A stretch of 64,000 nucleotides of DNA from Schistocephalus solidus (taxonomy: Eukaryota > Platyhelminthes > Cestoda > Diphyllobothriidea > Diphyllobothriidae), in NCBI GenBank assembly GCA_017591395.1, contig WEDG01005296.1:1-64000 (forward strand). Reading direction: 5' to 3'. This document shows, piece by piece, positions 56,601 through 62,790 of this stretch. Position 1 is the stretch's first letter. Every line of letters starts with the position of its first letter. The notes beneath the pieces were generated by a model. That model did not search any database and had not been told where the DNA came from. It saw nothing but the letters and a program-made list of their open reading frames with translations. The translations under genes and the position numbers were made by a program.

Positions 56601-59173
56601 TTATACAAGCGCTGATCAAACGACGGCCAAGGTACAGCCACACCCGTTTGCACTTGCAAAAACATCAGCTTCAGTTTTTAACATGGTGTATAAGTGTCTT
56701 CCGATAAGCAGCACGTGTTTTCATTGTCATCAAGTGAGCCTCCTGCAGCTAGGAGACCTTTTCTCTTCAACTGTGTTTTTTAAGGATGCTTTAGTTCACG
56801 GGTTTCGTCGCGTCTTAGTACGTGACTGTTGGCTGCTTGTGATAGATTGCAAATAATAGATGTCCAAGTATGCGACTGTCCGCATCCGCCTTCATTTAGG
56901 GGATTATCAATGGAGGAATAAGATATTGCCTCACAATAAGCTGTGGTATTTTTCATTTTTCAATAGGTACGCATGCGCCTCCATTTCGTCGAAGGAATTT
57001 GTAGGAGGCGGCAGGCTTAGTAATTTCTTCCTGATAAACTGCCACAAAAATTAAGTTAATTTGAACTTTCAGATTTCGCTTTCGATGATGAATTTCGACG
57101 CTTTCTGGACGCACACCATTGGTGGAAAGAGCTCCGTCCTCTAATAACTACTTGCTCGTTTTCGACACTAAAACACGTATTTTTGCTATCTGGATTACTT
57201 TTGTAGTAGGACACGGCCATAGGCTTTCCAATATTAGAAGCGACCTTGTGAAAAATTCTAGGGATTTTAGTGTTAGGATTAAGGTTAAAGTATGGTTTAG
57301 GGTTGAGGTTGGGGCCAGCTTTATGGTTAGGGTTAGCGTAAAGGTTCGAGTTAAGTTTAAAGTTAGGGCTAGGGTTTGGCTTTAAGTCAAGGTTACCGTT
57401 ATGGTTTGTTTTAAGGTTAGGGATTGGCTTAGGGTTTTAGTTTGGACACGGGTGTAGGTGGCCTTCTGGAAATCTAGCCTAAATCCTCTTGTATTACGGG
57501 CTGGTACTGATTTCCTTGTCCTACCTTTTTTTATAAATATAAAAGTCTGCAGTAATAATTGCCCTGTCAACGTAATGTACCTTAAGGGTCATTATGCAAG
57601 GAAGTTCGCCGATGTGGTTTAGGTTTCGAGTGTCAGTTAACACCGGGAGCTTAGTGGTTCCTGTAGATCCACTTTTGCTTGCCTGAATAATTACTTCACT
57701 GTATTTCGAGGCAAATAACGAGCTGCCCCCTTGTGACAGCGTGTTTACCGTATTTCTACTAAGTGTGTAACTGTTTGTCAAGGGTTTCCGTGCCTACACT
57801 GTTACCCATATTTTTGGAGCTGGAAGCATTAATGTAGTGTGAATGGTGAAAGCTGACTGTCAGCGGACATGGATAGAGGCTGCACCAGTTAGCCATCTAT
57901 TTCTTTTGGGTTTTCGATTCTCAGTCAGGGTTGGAGGAGGAGATATAAGTGGACAGACAGGCGTTATTAACTTCTTCTTCTTCTTCCCAAATCTTAATTT
58001 TCGATGTTAGTCAGACCAGCCTGCGTAGGTGTGCATGATGGCTTTGCCCTTCGCGTGAATGCTTAAGCAGTATCTGTGTTCAGTAAAAATTTACGTTTCC
58101 AAGAAGCGTTCACTGTTGGAGGCGTGGCAGAGGAAGCATGCTAAGGGTAAATTGTGTTTATTGTTTGAGCTGATTCTTGGGTGCCAAGAATAAATAAAGT
58201 ATCAACAGACGGTGTGTTTTTTTTCCATTTTCAACCTCTAAGGCGCCAAAATGGGCATACTTGGAGGGTCATATTCTCTGCAAGGAAGCTGTGTTTGTAT
58301 TCGTGTATGTAAGAGGTGATTTCCGATCTGTCTTTTAGGGATCGACTCTCTGCCGCGCAATGCAGACAGCACCCCTGGATCCAATCAAACTTGGCAGACA
58401 ACTCAGTTACACTGAATGGCGTGTCCTTACAGTCTGCGGTTGAGTCCAACCCAGAAGACCTCATTGACCCCCAGCTCACTACTACTGCGGCTGCCGTCGA
58501 TGAGCCGATGCCCCAACAGGCCATTCCACACACATCTGCACCTCTGACACTGGCACTGCCTCTGGTTCGACAATCCCAAGTCTGCCAGCGGGTCGAGGCA
58601 GTTCTGACTTCCTGTCTACGTGGATCCCCTCCTGTTGGCATCAATCAGGAAGCTGTAGAGCATCATTTCCGCCTAACTACCACACGAGACTTCTGCAATT
58701 CAAAACGCAAGTTAACGAAAAGCGGTAGTAGTAACAACGACGCACGACTGCGAATTTTGGGACGTCGCGGCGCTTCTGAGTCCAGGGTTCTTCCCTGCAC
58801 ACTTACGAAGGTGGACGAAAAGGAGGCGGAGAGGAAGAACCCACCGCCGGATCATCGTCCGCGCTTGCTCTTCGATTATCCACTCACCGGGCTGGACCTG
58901 TTCCTGCGCTCAGTTCTATACTACGGCCTCCAGAAGACGCCGCATTCACCCGTAGTCTTTCCGGCGACTGCAGGGGCAGCAGTTGGCTCCTGTGGAGACT
59001 TCGTGCCGCGTTCATCCTTTCTCAACTATTCTCCCATTACTTCGACAGCCTTTTTAGATTTGGCGGCTCCTCGGCTGAGACTGGAAGTCCTGCCGCAAGC
59101 TGCGGACACCGCAAACCAGTTGTTGTCAGAAGAGACACGGCCTCGCGAGGAGGCTCCTGTACCGCAGGTCTAG
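15931..59173 (+). CDS. STK17: Serine/threonine protein kinase, DRAK/STK17-like (death-associated kinase family), six-exon model
   Basis: Joined exons 15931-16439 (minus a 36-base micro-intron), 16787-17054, 29953-30079, 38780-38828, 56452-56631 and 58339-59173 give 643 residues. Landmarks are: glycine loop SGTFGEVFEV (75-84), ATP-binding Lys97, helix-C Glu115, catalytic HLDIK with Asp245, DFG Asp266, GTPDYTAPE (284-292), ATDMW with Asp304, SPF, and Arg368 before HPWI. RRFRGGRD after the ATP Lys, and NITQMKIDY, ATDMW and YDP in the C lobe, fit DRAK better than DAPK. Oddities are a Pro/Arg-rich insert (about 171-218) before helix E, Ala248 where most kinases have Pro, and a 264-residue Ser/Pro-rich tail without a recognised domain. 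No death domain, ankyrin repeats or calmodulin-type autoinhibitory helix is seen. Vertebrate STK17A/B are about 370-415 residues. Family kinases act in apoptosis and cytoskeletal signalling; the role here is inferred. I saw no AATAAA between 59174 and about 60560. Confidence 0.85.
16050..16085 (+). other. Candidate 36-base micro-intron inside exon 1
   Basis: GTTAGT at 16050 to ACCAG ending at 16085 with a pyrimidine-rich middle. It has no stop and a length divisible by three, so both splicing and retention keep the frame. Splicing gives ETIGRGGTGKVFLAR; retention inserts LVFVLLTVFTTR, a hydrophobic stretch unlike a kinase segment. Very short introns near the 5' end of genes are known in flatworms. 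Inferred, without transcript evidence. Confidence 0.6.
16440..16786 (+). other. Kinase intron 1 (347 bases)
   Basis: Donor GTATGT at 16440 and acceptor TTTTATTTTAG ending at 16786. Phase 2: TT plus C gives Phe158 in MEFAKGG. No repeat is recognised inside. Confidence 0.85.
16787..17054 (+). CDS. STK17: Kinase exon 2 (hinge, helix D-E, catalytic loop)
   Basis: Reads AKGGSLFDLCCE, an insert rich in Pro, Arg, Ser and Cys, then PESYIASVIEKISSALMYMHE and IVHLDIK. GGSLFDLC matches the hinge-helix D region of DRAK kinases. The catalytic Asp is Asp245. The exon ends in phase 0 at AAG before GTTCGT (17055). Confidence 0.9.
19847..19871. repeat. GC-rich hairpin
   Basis: CCCGCCC at 19847-19853 and GGGCGGG at 19865-19871 form a perfect 7-bp stem with an 11-base loop. 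It stands just left of the telomere-core element at 20152. No function is assigned. Confidence 0.5.
20152..20475 (+). mobile_element. Telomere-core inverted-repeat element, copy T1
   Basis: The left end (GAAGATGATAGC, ATACAGGACATGAGAACAGGAACC) is partly complementary to the right end (AGGCGTTCC, CTGTTTAGGGAGCCATATAAGT). In between lie CAGGTGACTTTGCGTCGAATTCCC, then a degenerate array (TAGGGTTAGG, GGTTAGAG, GTTAGGGTT), then AACACGGGAATAT. A divergent copy; see T7 for the clearest ends. Confidence 0.6.
20540..21160. other. GC-rich stretch with open frames on both strands, unassigned
   Basis: Frames of 163 residues (minus, 20549-21040) and 134 residues (plus, 20817-21221) overlap. Both are low in complexity and rich in Ser, Arg, Pro and Ala, as expected from GC-rich sequence with few stops. 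Neither resembles a family I know. Possibly a GC-rich repeat or a CpG-rich regulatory patch in the intron. Confidence 0.3.
23446..23832 (+). repeat. Tandem repeat with period about 304 bp (repeat family R)
   Basis: The stretch GCTGCTGGTGGGGCTCGAGA, continuing through GAGTGAGCC and GGTGAGCGTT (23446-23522), recurs as GCTGCTAGCGGAGCTAGAGA and onward at 23750-23830. The two are clear variants. The spacer holds a tRNA-Arg-like module and a body with GATGATGGCCATACCAGTCTC. Pieces of the family appear elsewhere: a reversed body at about 23328-23400, about 24770-24800, about 35860-35930, and 51855-52030 with body and head together. Confidence 0.65.
23572..23637 (+). repeat. tRNA-Arg(UCU)-like module inside repeat family R
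   Basis: TTCAATGAGTAGAACATTGG, ACTTCTGAT and TCGCAGGATCGAGCCTCGG lie in the order and spacing of a tRNA. The would-be anticodon TCT is at 23602-23604 and the B box GGATCGAGCCT (consensus GGTTCGANNCC) at 23620-23630. The D arm and acceptor stem are decayed, so this is not a functional tRNA gene but a tRNA-derived internal promoter, as in SINEs. Confidence 0.55.
24040..24220 (+). mobile_element. Telomere-core element, partial copy T2
   Basis: Degenerate array GGTTAGGGTTACGG, TTAGGGTTAGGACACAG followed by ATATTTACCCTTCCCGCAATTTCG and a weak right end. The left terminal repeat is not convincing. Confidence 0.5.
25905..26205 (-). repeat. Retroposon fragment, repeat family S (3' part shared with 38095-38195)
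   Basis: The minus strand reads TGATGATGGGTTCGAGTGCG, AATCCGAAACGTCAGGCCAA, TGAGATTCTTGTTCCAGAGA, closely like 38112-38185 on the plus strand. The rest of the stretch (to 25905) is not shared with that copy. A related end piece lies at about 26388-26425. Confidence 0.5.
27050..27245 (+). repeat. Tandem duplication, period 112 bp
   Basis: TCGCCTCTCGGTGGCCGG at 27050 recurs as TCGCCTCCCGGTGGCCGG at 27162. Both are followed by AGATGGCGCGGGTGGCTGAC and AACAG. The two units differ by about a dozen changes over about 76 bases, so the duplication is not recent. Confidence 0.75.
28804..29484 (+). mobile_element. Telomere-core element, copy T3, interrupted by a family-G repeat
   Basis: The left end ATGACTTATATATACCCC pairs with the right end CCATATAAGTCAT (29467-29481). 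Inside the left end are CAGGTGGCCTTGCACC and a degenerate array (TTAGGGCTTGGG, TTTAGGGTTGTG). The right part resumes with GACGGGAATATTTG, CCTTTATTGCGTGGGCGGGA. Between about 28976 and 29374 sits a family-G repeat absent from the other T copies, so G entered T. Confidence 0.65.
28976..29374 (+). repeat. GC-rich dispersed repeat, family G, inserted in T3
   Basis: Carries the G-family blocks TGAGAGTCAGGCTGCAAT, GGCCTTTATGGCATTCCCAC, GGGATCCGAGCC, TGGTCTTCTTGACTCTGTCT, ACCGTCCCTGCACCACC and GACGGTCGAACTGTCGT, in the same order as the copy at 35210-35620. The first 45 bases or so (CGGTCCTAACTATCCCGTCG, CGGCAACC) are the reverse complement of the family's head, an apparent 5' inversion. Confidence 0.6.
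29953..30079 (+). CDS. STK17: Kinase exon 3 (end of catalytic loop, DFG)
   Basis: Acceptor CTGCCTCCAG ending at 29952. The exon reads AENILLREPFPSSDVFITDFGLA and continues to GTPDYT, ending in phase 1 before GTAAGT (30080). AEN replaces the usual P-E/Q-N. Asn250 and Asp266 are the metal-binding residues. Confidence 0.9.
30433..30467. repeat. (TA)n microsatellite
   Basis: About 17 uninterrupted TA units. Confidence 0.95.
30950..31340. other. GC-rich stretch with long frames on both strands, unassigned
   Basis: A 195-residue plus frame (30973-31560) overlaps a 149-residue minus frame (30978-31427). Composition (Pro, Arg, Gly, Ala, Ser) follows the GC-rich DNA, and no domain is recognisable. 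It contains the perfect palindrome CCAGGTGCACCTGG near 31060. Possibly a CpG-rich element in the intron. Confidence 0.3.
34640..35095 (+). repeat. Family-G repeats, two partial copies in tandem
   Basis: The first (34640-34740) is only the tail: ACCACCCTTCCGTGGAGCAT, GACGGTCGAACTGTCGTGTG, then a TG run. The second (about 34845-35095) spans GGTGTGGTGGCACGCCCAGG, GGGGGAGGAGGAGAGAGTGC, GGTAGCTGCAGCGCAAAGCT, ACCGTCCCTGCGCCACCTG and TGGTCGAAC. Confidence 0.75.
35210..35620 (+). repeat. Family-G repeat, longest copy
   Basis: Reads head GTTGCCAACTGACGGGATAA, then GGACTGAGAGTCAGGTTGCA, GGCCTTTATGGCACTCCCAC, GGGATCCGAGCC, GTGGTGGCACGCCCAGGGGC, CGGTCTTCTTGACTCTGTCT, GGGGGAGGAGGAGAGAGTGC, ACTGTCCCTGCACCACCTGG and tail GACGGTCGAACTGCCGTGTG. 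About 410 bp. No reverse transcriptase, tRNA head or terminal inverted repeat is seen, so its class is unknown; a SINE-like or other non-autonomous element is likely. Confidence 0.7.
36478..36560 (-). repeat. Family-G repeat tail, reversed
   Basis: The minus strand reads ACCGTCCCTGCACCACCATG, GGAGCAC-type junction, GGTGGACAT and GACGGTCGAACTGTCGTGTG, the last 80 bases of family G. Confidence 0.65.
37850..38195 (+). repeat. SINE-like repeat (family S) with tRNA-like B box
   Basis: A B-box-like AGTTCGAATCC at 37903-37913 is flanked by a T-arm-like stem (ATGAG/CCCAT, four of five pairs). The body leads to TGATGATGGGTTTGCG, GAATTCGAAACGTCAGGCCA, ATAAACTACTTGTTCCAGCG and ends in an ATTCTT repeat near 38178-38193. 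The last 70 bases recur reversed at about 26140-26200. tRNA-like head, unique body, shared 3' end and simple tail are the layout of a SINE. No source tRNA is identified and the left boundary is approximate. Confidence 0.45.
38604..38656. repeat. CTG/CTA trinucleotide microsatellite
   Basis: About six CTG units followed by about eleven CTA units, 120 bases upstream of exon 4. Confidence 0.95.
38780..38828 (+). CDS. STK17: Kinase exon 4 (49 bases; APE motif)
   Basis: Acceptor CGTTTGTAG ending at 38779. The exon completes Ala290 and reads PEVISYDPVSFATDM, ending in phase 2 inside a Trp codon before GTAGGT (38829). Too short to be found as an ORF, but the motif and both phases fit neighbouring exons exactly. 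Confidence 0.9.
42620..42760 (+). mobile_element. Telomere-core element, partial copy T4
   Basis: CAGGACACGGGAATAAGAAC (42631-42650) is the inner part of the family's left terminal repeat. It is followed by AACCGTAACCCTAATCC rather than the usual core. A decayed or rearranged copy. Confidence 0.35.
46640..47100 (+). repeat. Family-G repeat, diverged and interrupted
   Basis: GGCTGAGAGTCAGGCAGCAC and CCTTTATGGCACTCTC are followed by a TG-rich microsatellite (about 46796-46866), then GCTGGGATCCGTGCC, CCACCTGCGTCCTCTCCC and GATGGTCAAACTG. Order as in the 35210 copy. Confidence 0.55.
49626..49885 (+). mobile_element. Telomere-core element, copy T5
   Basis: Left end AAGGATGACTTGTGTGGCCG, then CGAATAAGAACC, GTGGCTTTGCGTCCAATCCC, array GGGTAAGGGTTAAGG, TTAGGGTTTAGGGTAA, then TTTTACCCCTCTCGAAATTT, GTTCCTATTTCC, TGCCCTGATTAGGCGGC, right end ATCCTCCTT. 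The array is the closest in this window to pure TTAGGG. Confidence 0.7.
50790..50985 (+). mobile_element. Telomere-core element, partial copy T6
   Basis: ATGGGAATAGGAACC, array GAGCTACGGTTAGAG, TAAGGGTTAAGGTTTAGGC, then GAGGTTAGGACACGTGAA and AGTTAGCACAAGACAA. Outer ends are not recognisable. Confidence 0.5.
51190..51587 (+). repeat. Family-G repeats, a tail fragment and a longer copy
   Basis: 51190-51275 is a diverged tail. 51316-51587 runs from CTCCCACTCTGTGGGATCC through CGGCTCCGGCCGCGCCAGCC, TAGCTGCAGCGCAAGGCTA and ACCGTCCCTGCACCACCATG to TCGTCGAACTGCC. Confidence 0.7.
51855..52030 (+). repeat. Family-R repeat piece
   Basis: TGATGACGGCTAATAAGCC, ATTCCAGTCTCCCTTTACTT and GCAAAACGGGACGAGTGAGT follow the same order as 23680-23800, bringing the family's body next to its head again. 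Confidence 0.5.
52121..52432 (+). mobile_element. Telomere-core inverted-repeat element, copy T7 (best preserved)
   Basis: About 312 bp. The left 47 bases (52121-52167, from AAGGATGACTTGTATGGCC to CACGGGAATAAGAACC) and the reverse complement of the right 49 (52384-52432, from AAGAATGACTTGTATAGCC to CACGGGAATATAAATACC) agree at most positions. The core has TGTGCCTTTGCACCC, a degenerate array (GTTAGGTTTAGGATTAAGGG and similar), then TTTTTACCTTTCCGGAAATT. No ORF, and no clear target duplication. The layout is that of a MITE-like or foldback non-autonomous element, and the core resembles the TTAGGG telomere repeat known in flatworms. Confidence 0.75.
52468..52626. repeat. CCT/CTC polypyrimidine tract
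   Basis: About 160 bases of almost pure C and T on the plus strand, starting 36 bases after element T7. The long Ser- or Pro-only frames across it are artefacts. Confidence 0.95.
54970..55165 (+). repeat. Family-G repeat, shortened copy
   Basis: GCTGCCAACTGACCGAATAA (head), TATGGCACTTTCACTCC, TAGGATCCGAACAG joined directly to TCACGGTCCCTGCGCCAGCC and TGACGGTTCAACTG (tail). The central GC-rich part is deleted. Confidence 0.6.
56045..56316 (-). mobile_element. Telomere-core element, copy T8 (reversed)
   Basis: The minus strand reads TAAGAATGATTTGCATGATC, AAAGGACATGGGACCAGGAG, ATGCCTTTGCACAAAACTCC, then array GGTTATGGTTATGATTAAGG, TTTAGGGCTGGG, TTAGGGTGTG, then ATATTTACACTTCC and GGCCGCCTTCA. 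Same order as T7. Confidence 0.6.
56452..56631 (+). CDS. STK17: Kinase exon 5 (C lobe)
   Basis: Acceptor GATATTTTAG ending at 56451. It completes the Trp of DMW and reads SVGVLAYFLLTGVSPFLADS, LSNITQMKIDYPDHLF, AVHFIQALIKRRP. It ends in phase 2 before GTACAG (56632). NITQMKIDY and FIQALI-K-P match the DRAK C lobe. Confidence 0.9.
56632..58338 (+). other. Kinase intron 5 (1.7 kb)
   Basis: Donor GTACAG and acceptor CTGTCTTTTAG ending at 58338. It contains a telomere-core element (about 57200-57530) and a short TTC run near 57971-57985. AATAAATAAA near 58188 looks like a polyadenylation or retroposon-end signal but lies upstream of exon 6. Confidence 0.8.
57200..57530 (+). mobile_element. Telomere-core element, copy T9
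   Basis: AGGACACGGCCAT at the left, then the longest degenerate array in the window (57265-57440: GGTTTAGGGTTGAGG, ATGGTTAGGGTTAGCG, GGGCTAGGGTTTGG, AAGGTTAGGGATTGG), then GTTTGGACACGGGTG and CTGATTTCCTTGTCC. Outer ends are weak. Confidence 0.55.
58339..59173 (+). CDS. STK17: Kinase exon 6 (end of kinase domain and C-terminal tail)
   Basis: Completes Arg366 and reads DRLSAAQCRQHPWIQ, helix I and the end of the catalytic domain. A tail of about 264 residues then runs to a TAG stop at 59171-59173. The tail is rich in Ser, Pro, Leu and Thr, has a basic stretch (SKRKLTKSGSS) and LLFDYPLTGLDLFLRSVLYY near its middle, and shows no domain I recognise. Confidence 0.85.
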
Positions 59174-60559
59174 TCGCCCCTTCGTCTGCTCCTACTGCCC
59201 AAATAAGACGCCTTTGACCATCCTCCTTTACGACTTACCAGCCTGTGCATTTGTCCTGAGGTCTGTTCTCGTCGACAACCTTTAGTATTTTTTTGTTTCT
59301 CTCACCCATATTTTTGTTTCATTTTGTATAGCTGTCCCTGTTTCTTCCCGTCCCTGTAAAACTCTGCTTTCAGGTCTCGATTTTGCCGCTTCTGGATCTG
59401 ATGCACCCCTGCCATCCCAACCACCCTCTCCCACCTCTTGATACTTTATTCGTTTGAGGCCTAATGCGGCCATAATTATTATTGCTGTTATTGTTTTCTC
59501 TCACACTTTCACCTGGTTACTCTGCTTCTACTGGTTTGTTTTGGGCGCATTTACGCAGAAAGAAGTACCTTGAGATCACAACTTTTGTTACTTGCTATGG
59601 AGCGGTATTGGCTCGGGAAACGGTCGACATTGCATTCGCCAAGGTAGACTTATTGCCAAACCAGGATTCGTTGTTGCTACTTATTTAAATTCGATAGGCT
59701 GAATTAACGAGATATTTTTGCCACTTCGGTCGACTTTGGCGTTTAACGGACAGTGGCGATGCTATTTTAAGTCGACACGCTTTCAACCCTCTGTTTTAGG
59801 TGGTGTTCTTGTAAATTTTATAATCATACTATTAGCTTCTTCTGACAGGGAGCTTATTAACTTAAAACCATATTTACCCTAAATTTTATGCTGTCTTTGC
59901 GTATGTGGCAAATGGCGTTATTGCACATTGGAATGTGTCGCATTCCGGGTTTATCGTTTAGTCGAAGTGATCAGTTACTTGAACAGGTGCAGGTTTGGAG
60001 TTGAAATATCGTTATCAATCTGGTTGTGCCGTGGGTCTCATCTTGGGTACACACTAGTAAATTCAAACAGGGGAACCTCGGGAGTACGACCTTTGTATTG
60101 TCGTGAACTATCGGGTTTCCGGTCGCCGCCATTTTATTCGTCCCATCTAATTAGCCCCTATTTTCCCTTCCCCTTTTGTAGGCAGTCTGGAGCAGAAGAA
60201 GATGGGGAGGGGGCAGTAATAAGCCAGTCTGGCCTCGGAATCTTGACTAAATGGGTCTTCGACAAGTGTTCCGGCGGCGCTCTTAAGTTATGAGCTCAGG
60301 CTTGGTGCCACAGTAAATGGTTATTGATATAGATTACACTTACTAACGCGACTACGACGTTTCACTGGATATTCCAGCGCTTGATCTTCCTTAATTCTTG
60401 ACTGCTTGCGCTTCCCGAGAACCTTAGCATAAGAATTTGGTAAACGATAGGGCTTGTTGGTGTGCCTTCAATGCTCGCGACCAAGTTTTAAGATTTCTTT
60501 GATGCATAGTACTCAATTCGGCTCTCGAATCGGCGTTTTGGGGTTCCGGGAAGTCATCT
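59174..60559 (+). other. 3' flank of the kinase gene
   Basis: T-rich sequence directly after the stop, probably 3' untranslated region. No AATAAA was seen. The open frames here (for example 59928-60293) do not resemble known proteins. Confidence 0.4.
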
Positions 60560-62790
60560 CATTCACTAAAATGGACTACTCCCCGAGGCTAGAAACGTCC
60601 ATGGGTCTGACTATGTTCTCGTTCGTACTGTTTAAAGATCATCTCTCATCCCTGCCCAAAATGCCACGTGCTAGACGCCTCGATGTAGGCCAAATCCGGC
60701 AAACCAGTACTACGGAAGCCCTGAACAGAGAAATCAGGTCCTGTGTTACGACCCGAGCAGACGGAGAGGGTAGTAATGAGTGCTCATAACTGAAAACATC
60801 AGTCTGTAGGACATCTGAGAAGGCTTGAATATACCGGCGACGCCGCAGTGACTGTATCAACGGAAGTACTCTGCAGTTGTCTGTTTAGACGGCGAGCTAG
60901 GTCCCACAACGATGCTTCCTTCTGCAAACTCATAAAGATGATGGCGAAATTGGCTAGGGAAGACTGGAAGAAATATTGGACTGAAATGGCGACCTCCATG
61001 TAGCTGGCCTCAAACGCTGGTGACACTCGTAAACTATTAAATTATTCGCCAAATTAGTGGAAAGCAATTTACACTGAGTGACTCTGTTCGTGACGTGAAT
61101 GGCGGCTTTACTGCTGACAACTCGACCAAAGTCGAGCGCTGACATGAACACTTCGAGAACCCTCTCAACTTTGATATCAAACCCAGCACCCTCTCACTCC
61201 CATCTGCATCGGATTTTCCCCTCCCCATCTCCTGCCTATGCAGTGTCCTGCGACCATCTCCCCTCACTGAGGTTGTGCAACAAGACACCTGTAGAGGACG
61301 GTTTAGCCGCTGAAATCTACAAGTCTTGTGTTGCAACACTAGTTCCCTGCTCCATGAAGTGATTGCACAAGCGTGGAGAGACGAGGCTGTTCCTGATGAC
61401 CGGGGCTCAGATATCATCGTACCTGACCACAAGAAGGAACATAAGACGAGCTGCGAGAAGTACCGTCCTATCGACTTTCCTGCGAAGATCTTCGCTATTA
61501 TACTTCTCGGTTGATTCCAGGCTCTGTGTGACTCTAGGACGAGGTCCAACCAAGCCGAATTCTGCGCTGGGCATGAATATGCTGTGCAGATGTTCACACT
61601 AGGGCACAGCCTTACATTCCGCCATAGTTACCAACGCCTGACGGCCGTCTGCTTTGTTGACTTCGCTGGTGCGTTTGATTCCGTCCATCGTGAATCCTTA
61701 TAGCGGATAATGGCACTAGATGGTGTACCATCGCGATGATCAAGGCTCGTTACAGCTCAACCTTTGCGTGGGTTTTGGTTCATGAAAATTTTTACTACCG
61801 TTCAGTATTCGGTCTGTCGTTCGACAAGGTTGTAACTTGTCACCAATTCTGTTAAACTACGCTATCGTCTGGATTCTTAGGAAGGCTCTAAATGAAGAGG
61901 ATGGAGTTGAGCTTGCGACCGGACGCTGGCTGACCGATCTACACTATGCCGATAATATTGCCGTACTAGCTTCAAGTTTTGATGATCTGCAGTCTATGGT
62001 GTCACGGGTGAATGAGGTCGCTAAATCGCTCTGTTTGTCCATAAAAGCTGGGGACACCAGTATTTTCAAGCTGCATCGCTACCCAGAAGAAGGCACCTCT
62101 CGAGATTGAGGGTTATTAACATGAAGAGATAGAGAGTTTCAAATACTTTGGGGCGAGGTCGCTGCCGAATAGACGGAGAATGGATGATATTGACTTCTGA
62201 AACGATGCTGCTGGTCGGGTTTTCTCAAGCCTCAGAAAGTGTCTATGGACCCGACGCGGCATTCCTATCGCCACGAGGATTCGCATGTACTGTGCTTTCA
62301 TCCGGTCTGTCCTTTTCTCTGCCAGTAAATGTTGGGCTATGTGCGTGGAAGATGAGCGAAAACTGGAGGCATTTGACGACCGCCGCTTTAGGACCATCCA
62401 CCAAGTGAAGTTCACCGTCTTCGTATCACATGAGACCGTAGGCACTCGCTGCGAAAACATGACAAGAATAGCCCAAACCATTCAAGAAAGACGACTGAGA
62501 TGGTTTGGGCGCGTTCTTTGTCGCCCAACTCATGATCTCAATGTTACTGCCCTCTATCCGGCACCGCTACCAAAGAGGAGGAGTCAAAGAGGAGGCAATT
62601 CAAAACATGGCTAGACATAGTTCAGCAGGACATGAAAGTTTTCCTTGGACATCCGGTAATCGACCTCGGTCGCTGGTGAAGAGAATGAATTGAACTGTTC
62701 AGATCAACTGCTGCAGATTGTCACGCTTGGAGACGCACAATCCGTGTCATCGTCGAGGCCCGCTAGATCATGAATGATCGCAACCATACT
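60560..62790 (+). mobile_element. RTE-type non-LTR retrotransposon, inactive
   Basis: Plus-strand blocks in several frames are: ARRLDVGQIRQTSTTEALN (about 60670-60730); YWTEMATSM (about 60970); VNGGFTADNSTKVE (about 61095-61135); VEDGLAAEIYKSCVATL (about 61290-61340); IAQAWRDEAVPDD, KYRPIDFPAKIFAIILL (61365-61510); VCFVDFAGAFDSVHRESL (about 61650-61700); LSPILLNYAIVWIL (about 61837); YADNIAVLAS (about 61945-61975); and a C-terminal tail with RRLRWFGRVLCRP (about 62490-62530). Order and motifs fit the RTE clade. The catalytic YADD is YADN, and stops and frameshifts break the protein. The endonuclease is mostly missing. Confidence 0.85.
61837..62109 (+). pseudogene. RTE reverse transcriptase palm fragment with YADN
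   Basis: A 90-residue frame: MSPILLNYAIVWILRKALNE, LATGRWLTDLHYADNIAVLA, DDLQSMVSRVNEVAKSLCLS. The second catalytic Asp of the YADD box is Asn, which would abolish polymerisation in this family. RT identity is firm. Confidence 0.85.

Noticed and set aside
57250..57450. True interstitial telomere
   Set aside because: The array is too degenerate and sits between the flanking blocks of a dispersed element, so I treat it as the element's core rather than a fused chromosome end.
58183..58195. AATAAATAAA as the kinase polyadenylation signal
   Set aside because: It precedes exon 6, which completes the kinase domain in frame; more likely a retroposon remnant or a chance match.
58231..58644. 137-residue minus-strand frame
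   Set aside because: Shadow of kinase exon 6 on the opposite strand.
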